From contig NC_134397.1 in assembly GCF_050003625.1 (NCBI RefSeq), positions 223,572,537-223,636,536 of the forward strand: DNA of 64,000 bases, written 5' to 3'. How positions within the stretch are numbered: position 1 is the stretch's first letter; each line of letters starts with the position of its first letter. Positions 35,300 to 48,196 of the stretch are shown here, piece after piece. A model generated the notes under the pieces. It was not told the origin of the DNA and ran no database searches. It worked only from the letters and a program-made list of their open reading frames with translations. This stretch comes from Haematobia irritans. Lineage: Eukaryota > Arthropoda > Insecta > Diptera > Muscidae. Position numbers and translations under genes: made by a program.

Positions 35300-35925
35300 A
35301 TGAGCAAAACAAGTTTTTTATAAAAAATTTTAAATTTTTTCAGGATTTGGATGGAATTTTCTATTTTTTTGTGGTGGTCATGAATTAAGCTTCTTTTCGC
35401 TTTAGGACGCATAGTTTAGGAGATATGAGCAAAACAAGTTTTTCATATAAAAATTTCAATTTTTTCCAGGATTTGGATGGAATTTTCGCTTTTTTGGTGG
35501 TGGTCATGAATTAAGCTCCTTTTCGCTCTAGGACGCATAGTTTAGGAGATATGAGCAAAACAAGTTTTTCATATAAAAATTTCAATTTTTTCAGGATTTG
35601 GGTGGAATTTTCGATTTTTTGGGGGTGGTCATGAATTAAGCTCCTTTTCGCTCTAGGACGCATAGTTTAGGAGATATGAGCAAAACAAGTTTTTTATAAA
35701 AAATTTTAAATTTTTTCAGGATTTGGATGGAATTTTCTATTTTTTTGTGGTGGTCATGAATTAAGCTCCTTTTCGCTGTAGGACGCATAGTTTAGGAGAT
35801 ATGAGCAAAACAAGTTTTTCATATAAAAATTTCATTTTTTCCAGGATTTGGATGGAATTTTCGATTTTTTGGGGGTGGTCATGAATTAAGCTCCTTTTCG
35901 CTCTAGGACGCATAGTTTAGGAGAT
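35300..35925 (+). repeat. 626-bp pentamer, copy 1
   Basis: Order: B/cttt, 126-bp 'cgctttttt', 'ggatttgggtgg', B/ctgt, 'ttcattttttcc'. The first three recur from 35926, including the otherwise unseen 'ggatttgggtgg', at offsets of 626-627 bp. The B at 35300 has its own 'aagcttctttt'. Confidence 0.88.
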
Positions 35926-36427
35926 ATGAGCAAAACAAGTTTTTTATAAAAAAATTTTAAATTTTTTCAGGATTTGGATGGAATTTTCTATTTTTTTGTG
36001 GTGGTCATGAATTAAGCTCCTTTTCGCTTTAGGACGCATAGTTTAGGAAAAATGAGCAAAACAAGTTTTTCATATAAAAATTTCAATTTTTTCCAGGATT
36101 TGGATGGAATTTTCGCTTTTTTGGTGGTGGTCATGAATTAAGCTCCTTTTCGCTCTAGGACGCATAGTTTAGGAGATATGAGCAAAACAAGTTTTTCATA
36201 TAAAAATTTCAATTTTTTCAGGATTTGGGTGGAATTTTCGATTTTTTGGGGGTGGTCATGAATTAAGCTCCTTTTCGCTCTAGGACGCATAGTTTAGGAG
36301 ATATGAGCAAAACAAGTTTTTTATAAAAAATTTTAAATTTTTTCAGGATTTGGATGGAATTTTCTATTTTTTTGTGGTGGTCATGAATTAAGCTCCTTTT
36401 CGCTCTAGGACGCATAGTTTAGGAGAT
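35926..36427 (+). repeat. 626-bp pentamer, partial copy 2
   Basis: Four monomers match copy 1: B/cttt (one extra A, 126 bp), 'cgctttttt', 'ggatttgggtgg', then B. The boundary before the second has 'tttaggaaaaatgagc'. The final B carries ctct and is not followed by 'ttcattttttcc'. Confidence 0.86.
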
Positions 36428-39304
36428 ATGAGCAAAACAAGTTTTTCATATAAAAATTTCAATTTTTTCAGGATTTGGATGGAATTTTCGATTTTTTGGG
36501 GGTGGTCATGAATTAAGCTCCTTTTCGCTCTAGGACGCATAGTTTAGGAGATATGAGCAAAACAAGTTTTTCATATAAAAATTTCAATTTTTTCAGGATT
36601 TGGATGGAATTTTCGATTTTTTGGGGGTGGTCATGAATTAAGCTCCTTTTCGCTGTAGGACGCATAGTTTAGGAGATATGAGCAAAACAAGTTTTTCATA
36701 TAAAAATTTCAATTTTTTCAGGATTTGGTTGGAATTTTCGATTTTTTGGGGGTGGTCATGAATTAAGCTCCTTTTCGCTCTAGGACGCATAGTTTAGGAG
36801 ATATGAGCAAAACAAGTTTTTCATATAAAAATTTCAATTTTTTCAGGATTTGGTTGGAATTTTCGATTTTTTGGGGGTGGTCATGAATTAAGCTCCTTTT
36901 CGCTCTAGGACGCATTGTTTAGGAGATATGAGCAAAACAAGTTTTTCATATAAAAATTTCAATTTTTTCAGGATTTGGATGGAATTTTCGATTTTTTTCG
37001 GGTGGTCATGAATTAAGCTCCTTTTCGCTCTAGGACGCATAGTTTAGGAGATATGAGCAAAACAAGTTTTTCATATAAAAATTTCAATTTTTTCAGGATT
37101 TGGATGGAATTTTCGATTTTTTGGGGGTGGTCATGAATTAAGCTCCTTTTCGCTCTAGGACGCATAGTTTAGGAGATATGAGCAAAACAAGTTTTTTATA
37201 TAAAAATTTCAATTTTTTCAGGATTTGGATGGAATTTTCGATTTTTTGGGGGTGGTCATGAATTAAGCTCCTTTTCGCTCTAGGACGCATAGTTTAGGAG
37301 ATATGAGCAAAACAAGTTTTTTATAAAAAATTTTAAATTTTTTCAGGATTTGGATGGAATTTTCTATTTTTTTGTGGTGGTCATGAATTAAGCTCCTTTT
37401 CGCTCTAGGACGCATAGTTTAGGAGATATGAGCAAAACAAGTTTTTCATATAAAAATTTCATTTTTTCCAGGATTTGGATGGAATTTTCGATTTTTTGGG
37501 GGTGGTCATGAATTAAGCTCCTTTTCGCTCTAGGACGCATAGTTTAGGAGATATGAGCAAAACAAGTTTTTCATATAAAAATTTCAATTTTTTCAGGATT
37601 TGGATGGAATTTTCGATTTTTTGGGGGTGGTCATGAATTAAGCTCCTTTTCGCTCTAGGACGCATAGTTTAGGAGATATGAGCAAAACAAGTTTTTTATA
37701 AAAAATTTTAAATTTTTTCAGGATTTGGATGGAATTTTCTATTTTTTTTGTGGTGGTCATGAATTAAGCTCCTTTTCGCTGTAGGACGCATAGTTTAGGA
37801 GATATGAGCAAAACAAGTTTTTCATATAAAAATTTCATTTTTTCCAGGATTTGGATGGAATTTTCGATTTTTTGGGGGTGGTCATGAATTAAGCTCCTTT
37901 TCGCTCTAGGACGCATAGTTTAGGAGATATGAGCAAAACAAGTTTTTCATATAAAAATTTCAATTTTTTCAGGATTTGGATGGAATTTTCGATTTTTTGG
38001 TGGTGGTCATGAATTAAGCTCCTTTTCGCTCTAGGACGCATAGTTTAGGAGATATGAGCAAAACAAGTTTTTCATATAAAAATTTCATTTTTTCCAGGAT
38101 TTGGATGGAATTTTCGATTTTTTGGGGGTGGCCATGAATTAAGCTCCTTTTCGCTGTAGGACCCATAGTTTAGGAGATATGAGCAAAACAAGTTTTTCAT
38201 ATAAAAATTTCAATTTTTTCAGGATTTGGATGGAATTTTCGATTTTTTGGGGGTGGTCATGAATGAAGCTCCTTTTCGCTGTAGGACGCATAGTTTAGGA
38301 GATATGAGCAAAACAAGTTTTTCATATAAAAATTTCAATTTTTTCAGGATTTGGTTGGAATTCTCGATTTTTTGGGGTTGGTCATGAATTAAGCTCCTTT
38401 TCGCTCTAGGACGCATAGTTTAGGAGATATGAGCAAAACAAGTTTTTCATATAAAAATTTCATTTTTTTCAGGATTTGGTTGGAATTTTCGATTTTTTGG
38501 GGGTGGTCATGAATTAAGCTCCTTTTCGCTCTAGGACGCATAGTTTAGGAGATATGAGCATAACAAGTTTTTCATATAAAAATTTCAATTTTTTCAGGAT
38601 TTGGATGGAATTTTCGATTTTTTGGTGGTGGTCATGAATTAAGCTCCCTTTCGCTCTAGGACGCATAGTTTAGGAGATATGAGCAAAACAAGTTTTTCAT
38701 ATAAAAATTTCAATTTTTTCAGGATTTGGTTGGAATTTTCGATTTTTTGGGGGTGGTCATGAATTAAGCTCCATTTCGCTCTAGGACGCAAAGTTTAGGA
38801 GATATGAGCAAAACAAGTTTTTCATATAAAAATTTCAATTTTTTCAGGATTTGGATGGAATTTTCGATTTTTTGTGGGTGGTCATGAATTAAGCTCCTTT
38901 TCGCTCTAGGACGCATAGTTTAGGAGATATGAGCAAAACAAGTTTTTTATAAAAAATTTTAAATTTTTTCAGGATTTGGATGGAATTTTCTATTTTTTTG
39001 TGGTGGTCATGAATTAAGCTCCTTTTCGCTTTAGGACGCATAGTTTAGGAGATATGAGCAAAACAAGTTTTTCATATAAAAATTTCAATTTTTTCCAGGA
39101 TTTGGATGGAATTTTCGCTTTTTTGGTGGTGGTCATGAATTAAGCTCCTTTTCGCTCTAGGACGCATAGTTTAGGAGATATGAGCAAAACAAGTTTTTCA
39201 TATAAAAATTTCAATTTTTTCAGGATTTGGTTGGAATTTTCGATTTTTTGGGGGTGGTCATGAATTAAGCTCCTTTTCGCTCTAGGACGCATAGTTTAGG
39301 AGAT
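36428..39304 (+). repeat. Ordinary A and B monomers
   Basis: About 23 monomers. Noted variants: 'gcattgttt' near 36914, 'ttttttcgggtgg' near 36995, a T-run gain in the B at 37681 (126 bp), 'catgaatgaagc' near 38260, and 'ggttggaattctcg' near 38350. The cassette B then 'ttcattttttcc' occurs at 37307 and 37681. Nothing else was seen. Confidence 0.83.
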
Positions 39305-39950
39305 ATGAGCAAAACAAGTTTTTTATAAAAAATTTTAAATTTTTTCAGGATTTGGATGGAATTTTCTATTTTTTTGTGGTGGTCATGAATTAAGCTCCTT
39401 TTCGCCGTAGGACGCATAGTTTAGGAGATATGAGCAAAACAAGTTTTTCATATAAAAATTTTATTTTTTCCAGGATTTGGATGGAATTTTCGATTTTTTG
39501 GGAGTGGTCATGAATTAAGCTCCTTTTCGCTTTAGGACGCATAGTTTAGGAGATATGAGCAAAACAAGTTTTTCATATAAAAATTTCAATTTTTTCAGGA
39601 TTTGGATGGAATTTTCGATTTTTTGGGGGTGGTCATGAATTAAGCTCCTTTTCGCTGTAGGACGCATAGTTTAGGAGATATGAGCAAAGTTTAGGAGATA
39701 TGAGCAAAACAAGTTTTTCATATAAAAATTTCAATTTTTTCCAGGATTTGGATGGAATTTTCGCTTTTTTGGTGGTGGTCATGAATTAAGCTCCTTTTCG
39801 CTCTAGGACGCATAGTTTAGGAGATATGAGCAAAACAAGTTTTTCATATAAAAATTTCAATTTTTTCAGGATTTGGATGGAATTTTCGATTTTTTGGGGG
39901 TGGTCATGAATTAAGCTCCTTTTCGCTCTAGGACGCATAGTTTAGGAGAT
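39305..39950 (+). repeat. 646-bp higher-order unit, copy 1
   Basis: Order: B, a 'ttttattttttccagg' monomer with ggagtgg and cttt, a gatgg/ctgt monomer followed by a 20-bp duplication, a 'cgctttttt' monomer, and a plain A. The first three recur from 39951 at offset 646, which equals five monomers plus the 20-bp duplication and one extra base. The odd 'ttttattttttcc' plus 'ggagtgg' monomer (39430 and 40076) is the key mark. Confidence 0.87.
39669..39708 (+). repeat. 20-bp direct duplication at a monomer boundary
   Basis: The 20-base segment starting 'gtttaggagatatgagc' is present twice in direct succession (39669-39688 and 39689-39708), so the monomer spans 145 bp. It is the only copy I saw in the window, which suggests a young event. 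Confidence 0.95.
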
Positions 39951-40325
39951 ATGAGCAAAACAAGTTTTTTATAAAAAATTTTAAATTTTTTCAGGATTTG
40001 GATGGAATTTTCTATTTTTTTGTGGTGGTCATGAATTAAGCTCCTTTTCGCTGTAGGACGCATAGTTTAGGAGATATGAGCAAAACAAGTTTTTCATATA
40101 AAAATTTTATTTTTTCCAGGATTTGGATGGAATTTTCGATTTTTAGGGAGTGGTCATGAATTAAGCTCCTTTTCGCTTTAGGACGCATAGTTTAGGAGAT
40201 ATGAGCAAAACAAGTTTTTCATATAAAAATTTCAATTTTTTCAGGATTTGGATGGAATTTTCGATTTTTTGGGGGTGGTCATGAATTAAGCTCCTTTTCG
40301 CTGTAGGACGCATAGTTTAGGAGAT
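39951..40325 (+). repeat. 646-bp higher-order unit, partial copy 2
   Basis: Three monomers match copy 1 (B, 'ttttattttttcc', gatgg/ctgt) but the 20-bp duplication is absent. Either the copy was made before that duplication arose, or the copied tract ended just before it. The second monomer has its own change, 'gatttttagggagtgg'. Confidence 0.85.
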
Positions 40326-43300
40326 ATGAGCAAAACAAGTTTTTCATATAAAAATTTCAATTTTTTCAGGATTTGGATGGAATTTTCGATTTTTTGGGGG
40401 TGGCCATGAATTAAGCTCCTTTTCGCTGTAGGACCCATAGTTTAGGAGATATGAGCAAAACAAGTTTTTCATATAAAAATTTCAATTTTTTCAGGATTTG
40501 GATGGAATTTTCGATTTTTTGGGGGTGGTCATGAATTAAGCTCCTTTTCGCTGTAGGACGCATAGTTTAGGAGATATGAGCAAAACAAGTTTTTCATATA
40601 AAAATTTCAATTTTTTCAGGATTTGGTTGGAATTTTCGATTTTTTGGGGGTGGTCATGAATTAAGCTCCTTTTCGCTGTAGGACGCATAGTTTAGGAGAT
40701 ATGAGCAAAACAAGTTTTTCATATAAAAATTTCAATTTTTTCAGGATTTGGTTGGAATTTTCGATTTTTTGGGGGTGGTCATGAATTAAGCTCCTTTTCG
40801 CTCTAGGACGCATAGTTTAGGAGATATGAGCAAAACAAGTTTTTCATATAAAAATTTTAAATTTTTTCAGGATTTGGATGGAATTTTCTATTTTTTTGTG
40901 GTGGTCATGAATTAAGCTCCTTTTCGCTTTAGGACGCATAGTTTAGGAGACATGAGCAAAACAAGTTTTTCATATAAAAATTTCAATTTTTTCCAGGATT
41001 TGGATGGAATTTTCGCTTTTTTGGTGGTGGTCATGAATTAAGCTCCTTATCGCTCTAGGACGCATAGTTTAGGAGATATGAGCAAAACAAGTTTTTCATA
41101 TAAAAATTTCAATTTTTTCAGGATTTGGATGGAATTTTCGATTTTTTGGGGGTGGTCATGAATTAAGCTCCTTTTCGCTGTAGGACGCATAGTTTAGGAG
41201 ATATGAGCAAAACAAGTTTTTCATATAAAAATTTCAATTTTTTCAGGATTTGGTTGGAATTTTCGATTTTTTGGGGGTGGTCATGAATTAAGCTCCTTTT
41301 CGCTCTAGGACGCATAGTTTAGGAGATATGAGCAAAACAAGTTTTTCATATAAAAATTTCAATTTTTTCAGGATTTGGATGGAATTTTCGATTTTTTGGG
41401 GGTGGTCATGAATTAAGCTCCTTTTCGCTCTAGGACGCATAGTTTAGGAGATATGAGCAAAACAAGTTTTTCATATAAAAATTTCAATTTTTTCAGGATT
41501 TGGTTGGAATTTTCGAATTTTTGGTGGTGGTCATGAATTAAGCTCCTTTTCGCTCTAGGACGCATAGTTTAGGAGATATGAGCAAAACAAGTTTTTCATA
41601 TAAAAATTTCAATTTTTTCAGGATTTGGATGGAATTTTCGATTTTTTGGGGGTGGCTATGAATTAAGCTCCTTTTCGCTGTAGGCCCCTAGTTTAGGAGA
41701 TATGAGCAAAACAAGTTTTTCATATAAAAATTTCAATTTTTTCAGGATTTGGATGGAATTTTCGAGTTTTTGGGGGTGGTCATGAATTAAGCTCCTTTTC
41801 GCTGTAGGACGCATAGTTTAGGAGATATGAGCAAAACAAGTTTTTCATATAAAAATTTCAATTTTTTCAGGATTTGGTTGGAATTTTCGATTTTTTGGGG
41901 GTGGTCATGAATTAAGCTCCTTTTCGCTCTAGGACGCATAGTTTAGGAGATATGAGCAAAACAAGTTTTTCATATAAAAATTACAATTTTTTCAGGATTT
42001 GGTTGGAATTTTCGATTTTTTGGGGGTGGTCATGAATTAAGCTCCTTTTCGCTCTAGGACGCATAGTTTAGGAGATATGAGCAAAACAAGTTTTTCATAT
42101 AAAAATTTCAATTTTTTCAGGATTTGGATGGAATTTTCGATTTTTTGGTGGTGGTCATGAATTAAGCTCCTTTTCGCTCTAGGACGCATAGTTTAGGAGA
42201 TATGAGCAAAACAAGTTTTTCATATAAAAATTTCAATTTTTTCAGGATTTGGTTGGAATTTTCGATTTTTTGGGGGTGGTCATGAATTAAGCTCCTTTTC
42301 GCTCTAGGACGCATAGTTTAGGAGATATGAGCAAAACAAGTTTTTCATATAAAAATTTCAATTTTTTCAGGATTTGGATGGAATTTTCGTTTTTTGGGGG
42401 TGGTCATGAATTAAGCTCGTTTTCGCTCTAGGACGCATAGTTTAGGAGATATGAGCAAAACAAGTTTTTTATAAAAAATTTTAAATTCATCAGGATTTGG
42501 ATGGAATTTTCTATTTTTTTGTGGTGGTCATGAATTAAGCTCCTTTTCGCTGTAGGACGCATAGTTTAGGAGATATGAGCAAAACAAGTTTTTCATATAA
42601 AAATTTCATTTTTTCCAGGATTTGGAAGGAATTTTCGATTTTTTGGGGGTGGTCATGAATTAAGCTCCTTTTCGCTCTTGGACGCATAGTTTAGGAGATA
42701 TGAGCAAAACAAGTTTTTCATATAAAAATTTCAATTTTTTCAGGATTTGGATGGAATTTTCGATTTTTTTGGGCGTGGTCATGAATTAAGCTCCTTTTCG
42801 CTGTAGGACGCATAGTTTAGGAGATATGAGCAAAACAAGTTTTTCATATAAAAAATTCATTTTTTTCAGGATTTGGATGGAATTTTCGATTTCTTGGGGG
42901 TGGTCATGAATTAAGCTCCTTTTCGCTCTAGGACGCATAGTTTAGGAGATATGAGCAAAACAAGTTTTTCATATAAAAATTTCAATTTCTTTCAGGATTT
43001 GGTTGGAATTTTCGATTTTTTGGGGGTGGTCATGAATTAAGCTCCTTTTCGCTCTAGGACGCATAGTTTAGGAGATATGAGCAAAACAAGTTTTTCATAT
43101 AAAAATTTCAATTTTTTCAGGATTTGGTTGGAATTTTCGATTTTTTGGGGGTGGTCATGAATTAAGCTCCTTTTCGCTCTAGGACGCATAGTTTAGGAGA
43201 TATGAGCAAAACAAGTTTTTCATATAAAAATTTCAATTTCTTCAGGATTTGGATGGAATTTTCGATTTTTTGGGGGTGGTCATGAATTAAGCTCCTTTTC

Positions 43301-46300
43301 GCTGTAGGACGCATAGTTTAGGAGATATGAGCAAAACAAGTTTTTCATATAAAAATTTCAATTTTTTCAGGATTTGGTTGGAATTTTCGATTTTTTGGGG
43401 GTGGTCATGAATTAAGCTCGTTTTCGCTCTAGGACGCATAGTTTAGGAGATATGAGCAAAACAAGTTTTTCATATAAAAATTTCAATTTTTTCAGGATTT
43501 GGATGGAATTTTCGATTTTTTGGGGGTGGCCATGAATTAAGCTCCTTTTCGCTGTAGGACCCATAGTTTAGGAGATATGAGCAAAACAAGTTTTTCATAT
43601 AAAAATTTCAATTTTTTCAGGATTTGGATGGAATTTTCGATTTTTTGGGGGTGGTCATGAATTAAGCTCCTTTTCGCTCTAGGACGCATAGTTTAGGAGA
43701 TATGAGCAAAACAAGTTTTTCATATAAAAATTTCAATTTTTTCAGGATTTGGTTGGAATTTTCGATTTTTTGGGGGTGGTCATGAATTAAGCTCCTTTTC
43801 GCTCTAGGACGCATAGTTTAGGAGATATGAGCAAAACAAGTTTTTCATATAAAAATTTCAATTTTTTCAGGATTTGGATGGAATTTTCGACTTCTTGGGG
43901 GTGGTCATGAATTAAGCTCCTTTTCGCTCTAGGACGCATAGTTTAGGAGATATGAGCAAAACAAGTTTTTCATATAAAAATTTCAATTTTTTCAGGATTT
44001 GGTTGGAATTTTCGATTTTTTGGTGGTGGTCATGAATTAAGCTCCTTTTCGCTCTAGGACGCATAGTTTAGGAGATATGAGCAAAACAAGTTTTTCATAT
44101 AAAAATTTAAATTTTTTCAGGATTTGGATGGAATTTTCGATTTTTTGGGGGTGGCCATGAATTAAGCTCCTTTTCGCTGTAGGACCCATAGTTTAGGAGA
44201 TATGAGCAAAACAAGTTTTTCATATAAAAATTTCAATTTTTTCAGGATTTGGATGGAATTTTCGATTTTTTGGGGGTGGTCATGAATTAAGCTCCTTTTC
44301 GCTGTAGGACGCATAGTTTAGGAGATATGAGCAAAACAAGTTTTTCATATAAAAATTTCAATTTTTTCAGGATTTGGTTGGAATTTTCGATTTTTTGGGG
44401 GTGGTCATGAATTAAGCTCCTTTTCGCTGTAGGACGCATAGTTTAGGAGATATGAGCAAAACAAGTTTTTCATATAAAAATTTCAATTTTTTCAGGATTT
44501 GGATGGAATTTTCGATTTTTTTGGGGGTGGTCATGAATTAAGCTCCTTTTCGCTCTAGGACGCATAGTTTAGGAGATATGAGCAAAACAAGTTTTTCATA
44601 TAAAAATTTCAATTTTTTCAGGATTTGGATGGAATTTTCGATTTTTTGGGGGTGGTCATGAATTAAGCTCCTTTTCGCTCTAGGACGCATAGTTTAGGAG
44701 ATATGAGCAAAACAAGTTTTTTATAAAAAATTTTAAATTTTTTCAGGATTTGGATGGAATTTTCTATTTTTTTGTGGTGGTCATGAATTAAGCTCCTTTT
44801 CGCTGTAGGACGCATAGTTTAGGAGATATGAGCAAAACAAGTTTTTCATATAAAAATTTCATTTTTTCCAGGATTTGGATGGAATTTTCGATTTTTTGGG
44901 GGTGGTCATGAATTAAGCTCCTTTTCGCTCTAGGACGCATAGTTTAGGAGATATGAGCAAAACAAGTTTTTCATATAAAAATTTCAATTTTTTCAGGATT
45001 TGGATGGAATTTTCGATTTTTTGGGGGTGGTCATGAATTAAGCTCCTTTTCGCTGTAGGACGCATAGTTTAGGAGATATGAGCAAAACAAGTTTTTCATA
45101 TAAAAATGTCAATTTTTTCAGGATTTGGTTGGAATTTTCGATTTTTTGGGGGTGGTCATGAATTAAGCTCCTTTTCGCTCTAGGACGCATAGTTTAGGAG
45201 ATATGAGCAAAACAAGTTTTTCATATAAAAATTTCAATTTTTTCAGGATTTGGATGGAATTTTCGATTTTTTGGTGGTGGTCATGAATTAAGCTCCTTTT
45301 CGCTCTAGGACGCATAGTTTAGGAGATATGAGCAAAACAAGTTTTTCATATAAAAATTGCAATTTTTTCAGGATTTGGTTGGAATTTTCGATTTTTTGGT
45401 GGTGGTCATGAATTAAGCTCATTTTCGCTCTAGGACGCATAGTTTAGGAGATATGAGCAAAACAAGTTTTTCATATAAAAATTTCAATTTTTTCAGGATT
45501 TGGATGGAATTTTCGATTTTTTGGGGGTGGTCATGAATTAAGCTCCTTTTCGCTGTAGGACGCATAGTTTAGGAGATATGAGCAAAACAAGTTTTTAATA
45601 AAAAATTTTAAATTTTTTCAGGATTTGGATGGAATTTTCGATTTTTTGGGGGTGGTCATGAATTAAGCTCCTTTTCGCTCTAGGACGCATAGTTTAGGAG
45701 ATATGAGCAAAACAAGTTTTTCATATAAAAATTTCAATTTTTTCAGGATTTGGTTGGAATTTTCGATTTTTTGGGGGTGGTCATGAATTAAGCTCCTTTT
45801 CGCTCTAGGACGCATAGTTTAGGAGATATGAGCAAAACAAGTTTTTCATATTAAAATTTCAATTTTTTCAGGATTTGGTTGGAATTTTCGATTTTTTGGG
45901 GGTGGTCATGAATTAAGCTCCTTTTCGCTCTAGGACGCATAGTTTAGGAGATATGAGCAAAACAAGTTTTTCATATAAAAATTTCAATTTTTTCGGGATT
46001 TGGATGGAATTTTCGATTTTTTGGTGGTGGTCATGAATTAAGCTCCTTTTCGCTGTAGGACGCATAGTTTAGGAGATATGAGCAAAACAAGTTTTTCATA
46101 TAAAAATTTCAATTTTTTCCAGGATTTGGATGGAATTTTCGCTTTTTTGGTGGTGGTCATGAATTAAGCTCCTTTTCGCTCTAGGACGCATAGTTTAGGA
46201 GATATGAGCAAAACAAGTTTTTCATATAAAAATTTCAATTTTTTCAGGATTTGGATGGAATTTTCGATTTTTTGGGGGTGGTCATGAATTAAGCTCCTTT

Positions 46301-46328
46301 TCGCTCTAGGACGCATAGTTTAGGAGAT
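40326..46328 (+). repeat. Mixed monomers, including A/B chimeras
   Basis: About 48 monomers. The copy at 40826-40951 (126 bp) has a class A start ('catataaaaatttt') joined to the B middle and tail; an equivalent copy lies at 52441-52566. The copy at 45578-45702 has 'gtttttaataaaaaatttt' with a class A tail. Other private marks: 'gtaggcccctag' near 41681, 'ttaaattcatcagg' near 42481, 'gaaggaatt' near 42625. The cassette B then 'ttcattttttcc' recurs near 42441 and 44702. No gene or unique DNA. Confidence 0.83.
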
Positions 46329-48196
46329 ATGAGCAAAACAAGTTTTTTATAAAAAATTTTAAATTTTTTCAGGATTTGGATGGAATTTTCTATTTTTTGT
46401 GGTGGTCATGAATTACGCTCCTTTTCGCTGTAGGACGCATAGTTTAGGAGATATGAGCAAAACAAGTTTTTCATATAAAAATTTCATTTTTTCCAGGATT
46501 TGGATGGAATTTTCGATTTTTTGGGGGTGGTCATGAATTAAGCTCCTTTTCGCTCTAGGACGCATAGTTTAGGAGATATGAGCAAAACAAGTTTTTCATA
46601 TAAAAATTTCAATTTTTTCAGGATTTGGATGGAATTTTCGATTTTTTGGGGGTGGTCATGAATTAAGCTCCTTTTCGCTCTAGGACGCATAGTTTAGGAG
46701 ATATGAGCAAAACAAGTTTTTCATATAAAAATTTCAATTTTTTCAGGATTTGGTTGGAATTTTCGATTTTTTGGGGGTGGTCATGAATTAAGCTCCTTTT
46801 CGCTCTAGGACGCATAGTTTAGGAGATATGAGCAAAACAAGTTTTTCATATAAAAATTTCAATTTTTTCATGATTTGGATGGAATTTTCGATTTTTTGGG
46901 GGTGGTCATGAATTAAGCTCCTTTTCGCTCTAGGACGCATAGTTTAGGAGATATGAGCAAAACAAGTTTTTCATATAAAAATTTCAATTTTTTCAGGATT
47001 TGGTTGGAATTTTCGATTTTTTGGTGGTGGTCATGAATTAAGCTCCTTTTCGCTCTAGGACGCATAGTTTAGGAGATATGAGCAAAACACGTTTTTCATA
47101 TAAAAATTTCAATTTTTTCAGGATTTGGTTGGAATTTTCGATTTTTTGGGGGTGGTCATGAATTAAGCTCCTTTTCGCTCTAGGACGCATAGTTTAGGAG
47201 ATATGAGCAAAACAAGTTTTTCATATAAAAATTTCAATTTTTTCAGGATTTGGTTGGAATTTTCGATTTTTTGGGGGTGGTCATGAATTAAGCTCCTTTT
47301 CGCTCTAGGGCGCATAGTTTAGGAGATATGAGCAAAACAAGTTTTTCATATAAAAATTTCAATTTTTTCAGGATTTGGTTGGAATTTTCGATTTTTTGGG
47401 GGTGGTCATGAATTAAGCTCGTTTTCGCTCTAGGACGCATAGTTTAGGAGATATGAGCAAAACAAGTTTTTCATATAAAAATTTCAATTTTTTCAGGATT
47501 TGGATGGAATTTTCGATTTTTTGGGGGTGGTCATGAATTAAGCTACTTTTCGCTCTAGGACGCATAGTTTAGGAGATATGAGCAAAACAAGTTTTTCATA
47601 TAAAAATTTCAATTTTTTCAGGATTTGGTTGGAATTTTCGATTTTTTGGGGGTGGTCATGAATTAAGCTCCTTTTCGCTCTAGGACGCATAGTTTAGGAG
47701 ATATGAGCAAAACAAGTTTTTTATAAAAAATTTTAAATTTTTCAGGATTTGGATGGAATTTTCGATTTTTTGGTGGTGGTCATGAATTAATTTCCGCTGT
47801 AGGACGCATAGTTTAGGAGATATGAGCAAAACAAGTTTTTCATATAAAAATTTCAATTTTTTCAGGATTTGGTTGGAATTTTCGATTTTTTGGGGGTGGT
47901 CATGAATTAAGCTCCTTTTCGCTCTAGGACGCATAGTTTAGGAGATATGAGCAAAACAAGTTTTTCATATAAAAATTTCAATTTTTTCAGGATTTGGATG
48001 GAATTTTCGATTTTTTGGGGGTGGTCATGAATTAAGCTCCTTTTCGCTCTAGGACGCATAGTTTAGGAGATATGAGCAAAACAAGTTTTTTATAAAAAAT
48101 TTTAAATTTTTCAGGATTTGGATGGAATTTTCGATTTTTTTGGGGGTGGTCATGAATTAAGCTCCTTTTCGCTCTAGGACGCATAGTTTAGGAGAT
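46329..48196 (+). repeat. 1.9-kb higher-order unit, copy 1 (1868 bp)
   Basis: Order: B one T short ('tctattttttgtggtgg', 124 bp), 'ttcattttttcc', A, gttgg, 'catgatttgg', ggtggtgg, 'caaaacacg', gttgg, 'agctcgtttt', 'agctactttt', gttgg, then a short B-like monomer with 'gaattaatttccgctg'. All of these recur in copy 2. 'caaaacacg' lies at 2368 bp (monomers 47078 and 49446) and the leading B at 1868 bp (46329 and 48197). Confidence 0.88.
47703..47821 (+). repeat. Short B-start monomer with 'gaattaatttccgctg'
   Basis: The unit has a B start with one T missing before 'cagg', a class A 'tcgattttttggtggtgg', and 'gaattaatttccgctg' in place of 'gaattaagctccttttcgctg', a net 5-bp loss. The same unit occurs with the short motif at 47791, 50159, 53031 and 55600. 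Its neighbours (gttgg/ctct, then gatgg, then B/cttt) are partly shared, so a block of several monomers was copied to four places at spacings of 2368, 2872 and 2569 bp. Confidence 0.9.

Noticed and set aside
34886..38416. Minus-strand open frames of 61 codons (34886-35071) and 65 codons (38219-38416)
   Set aside because: The first follows a 1-bp loss near 35029. The second follows 'catgaatgaagc' near 38260, which removes a stop. Both are chance effects in the repeat.
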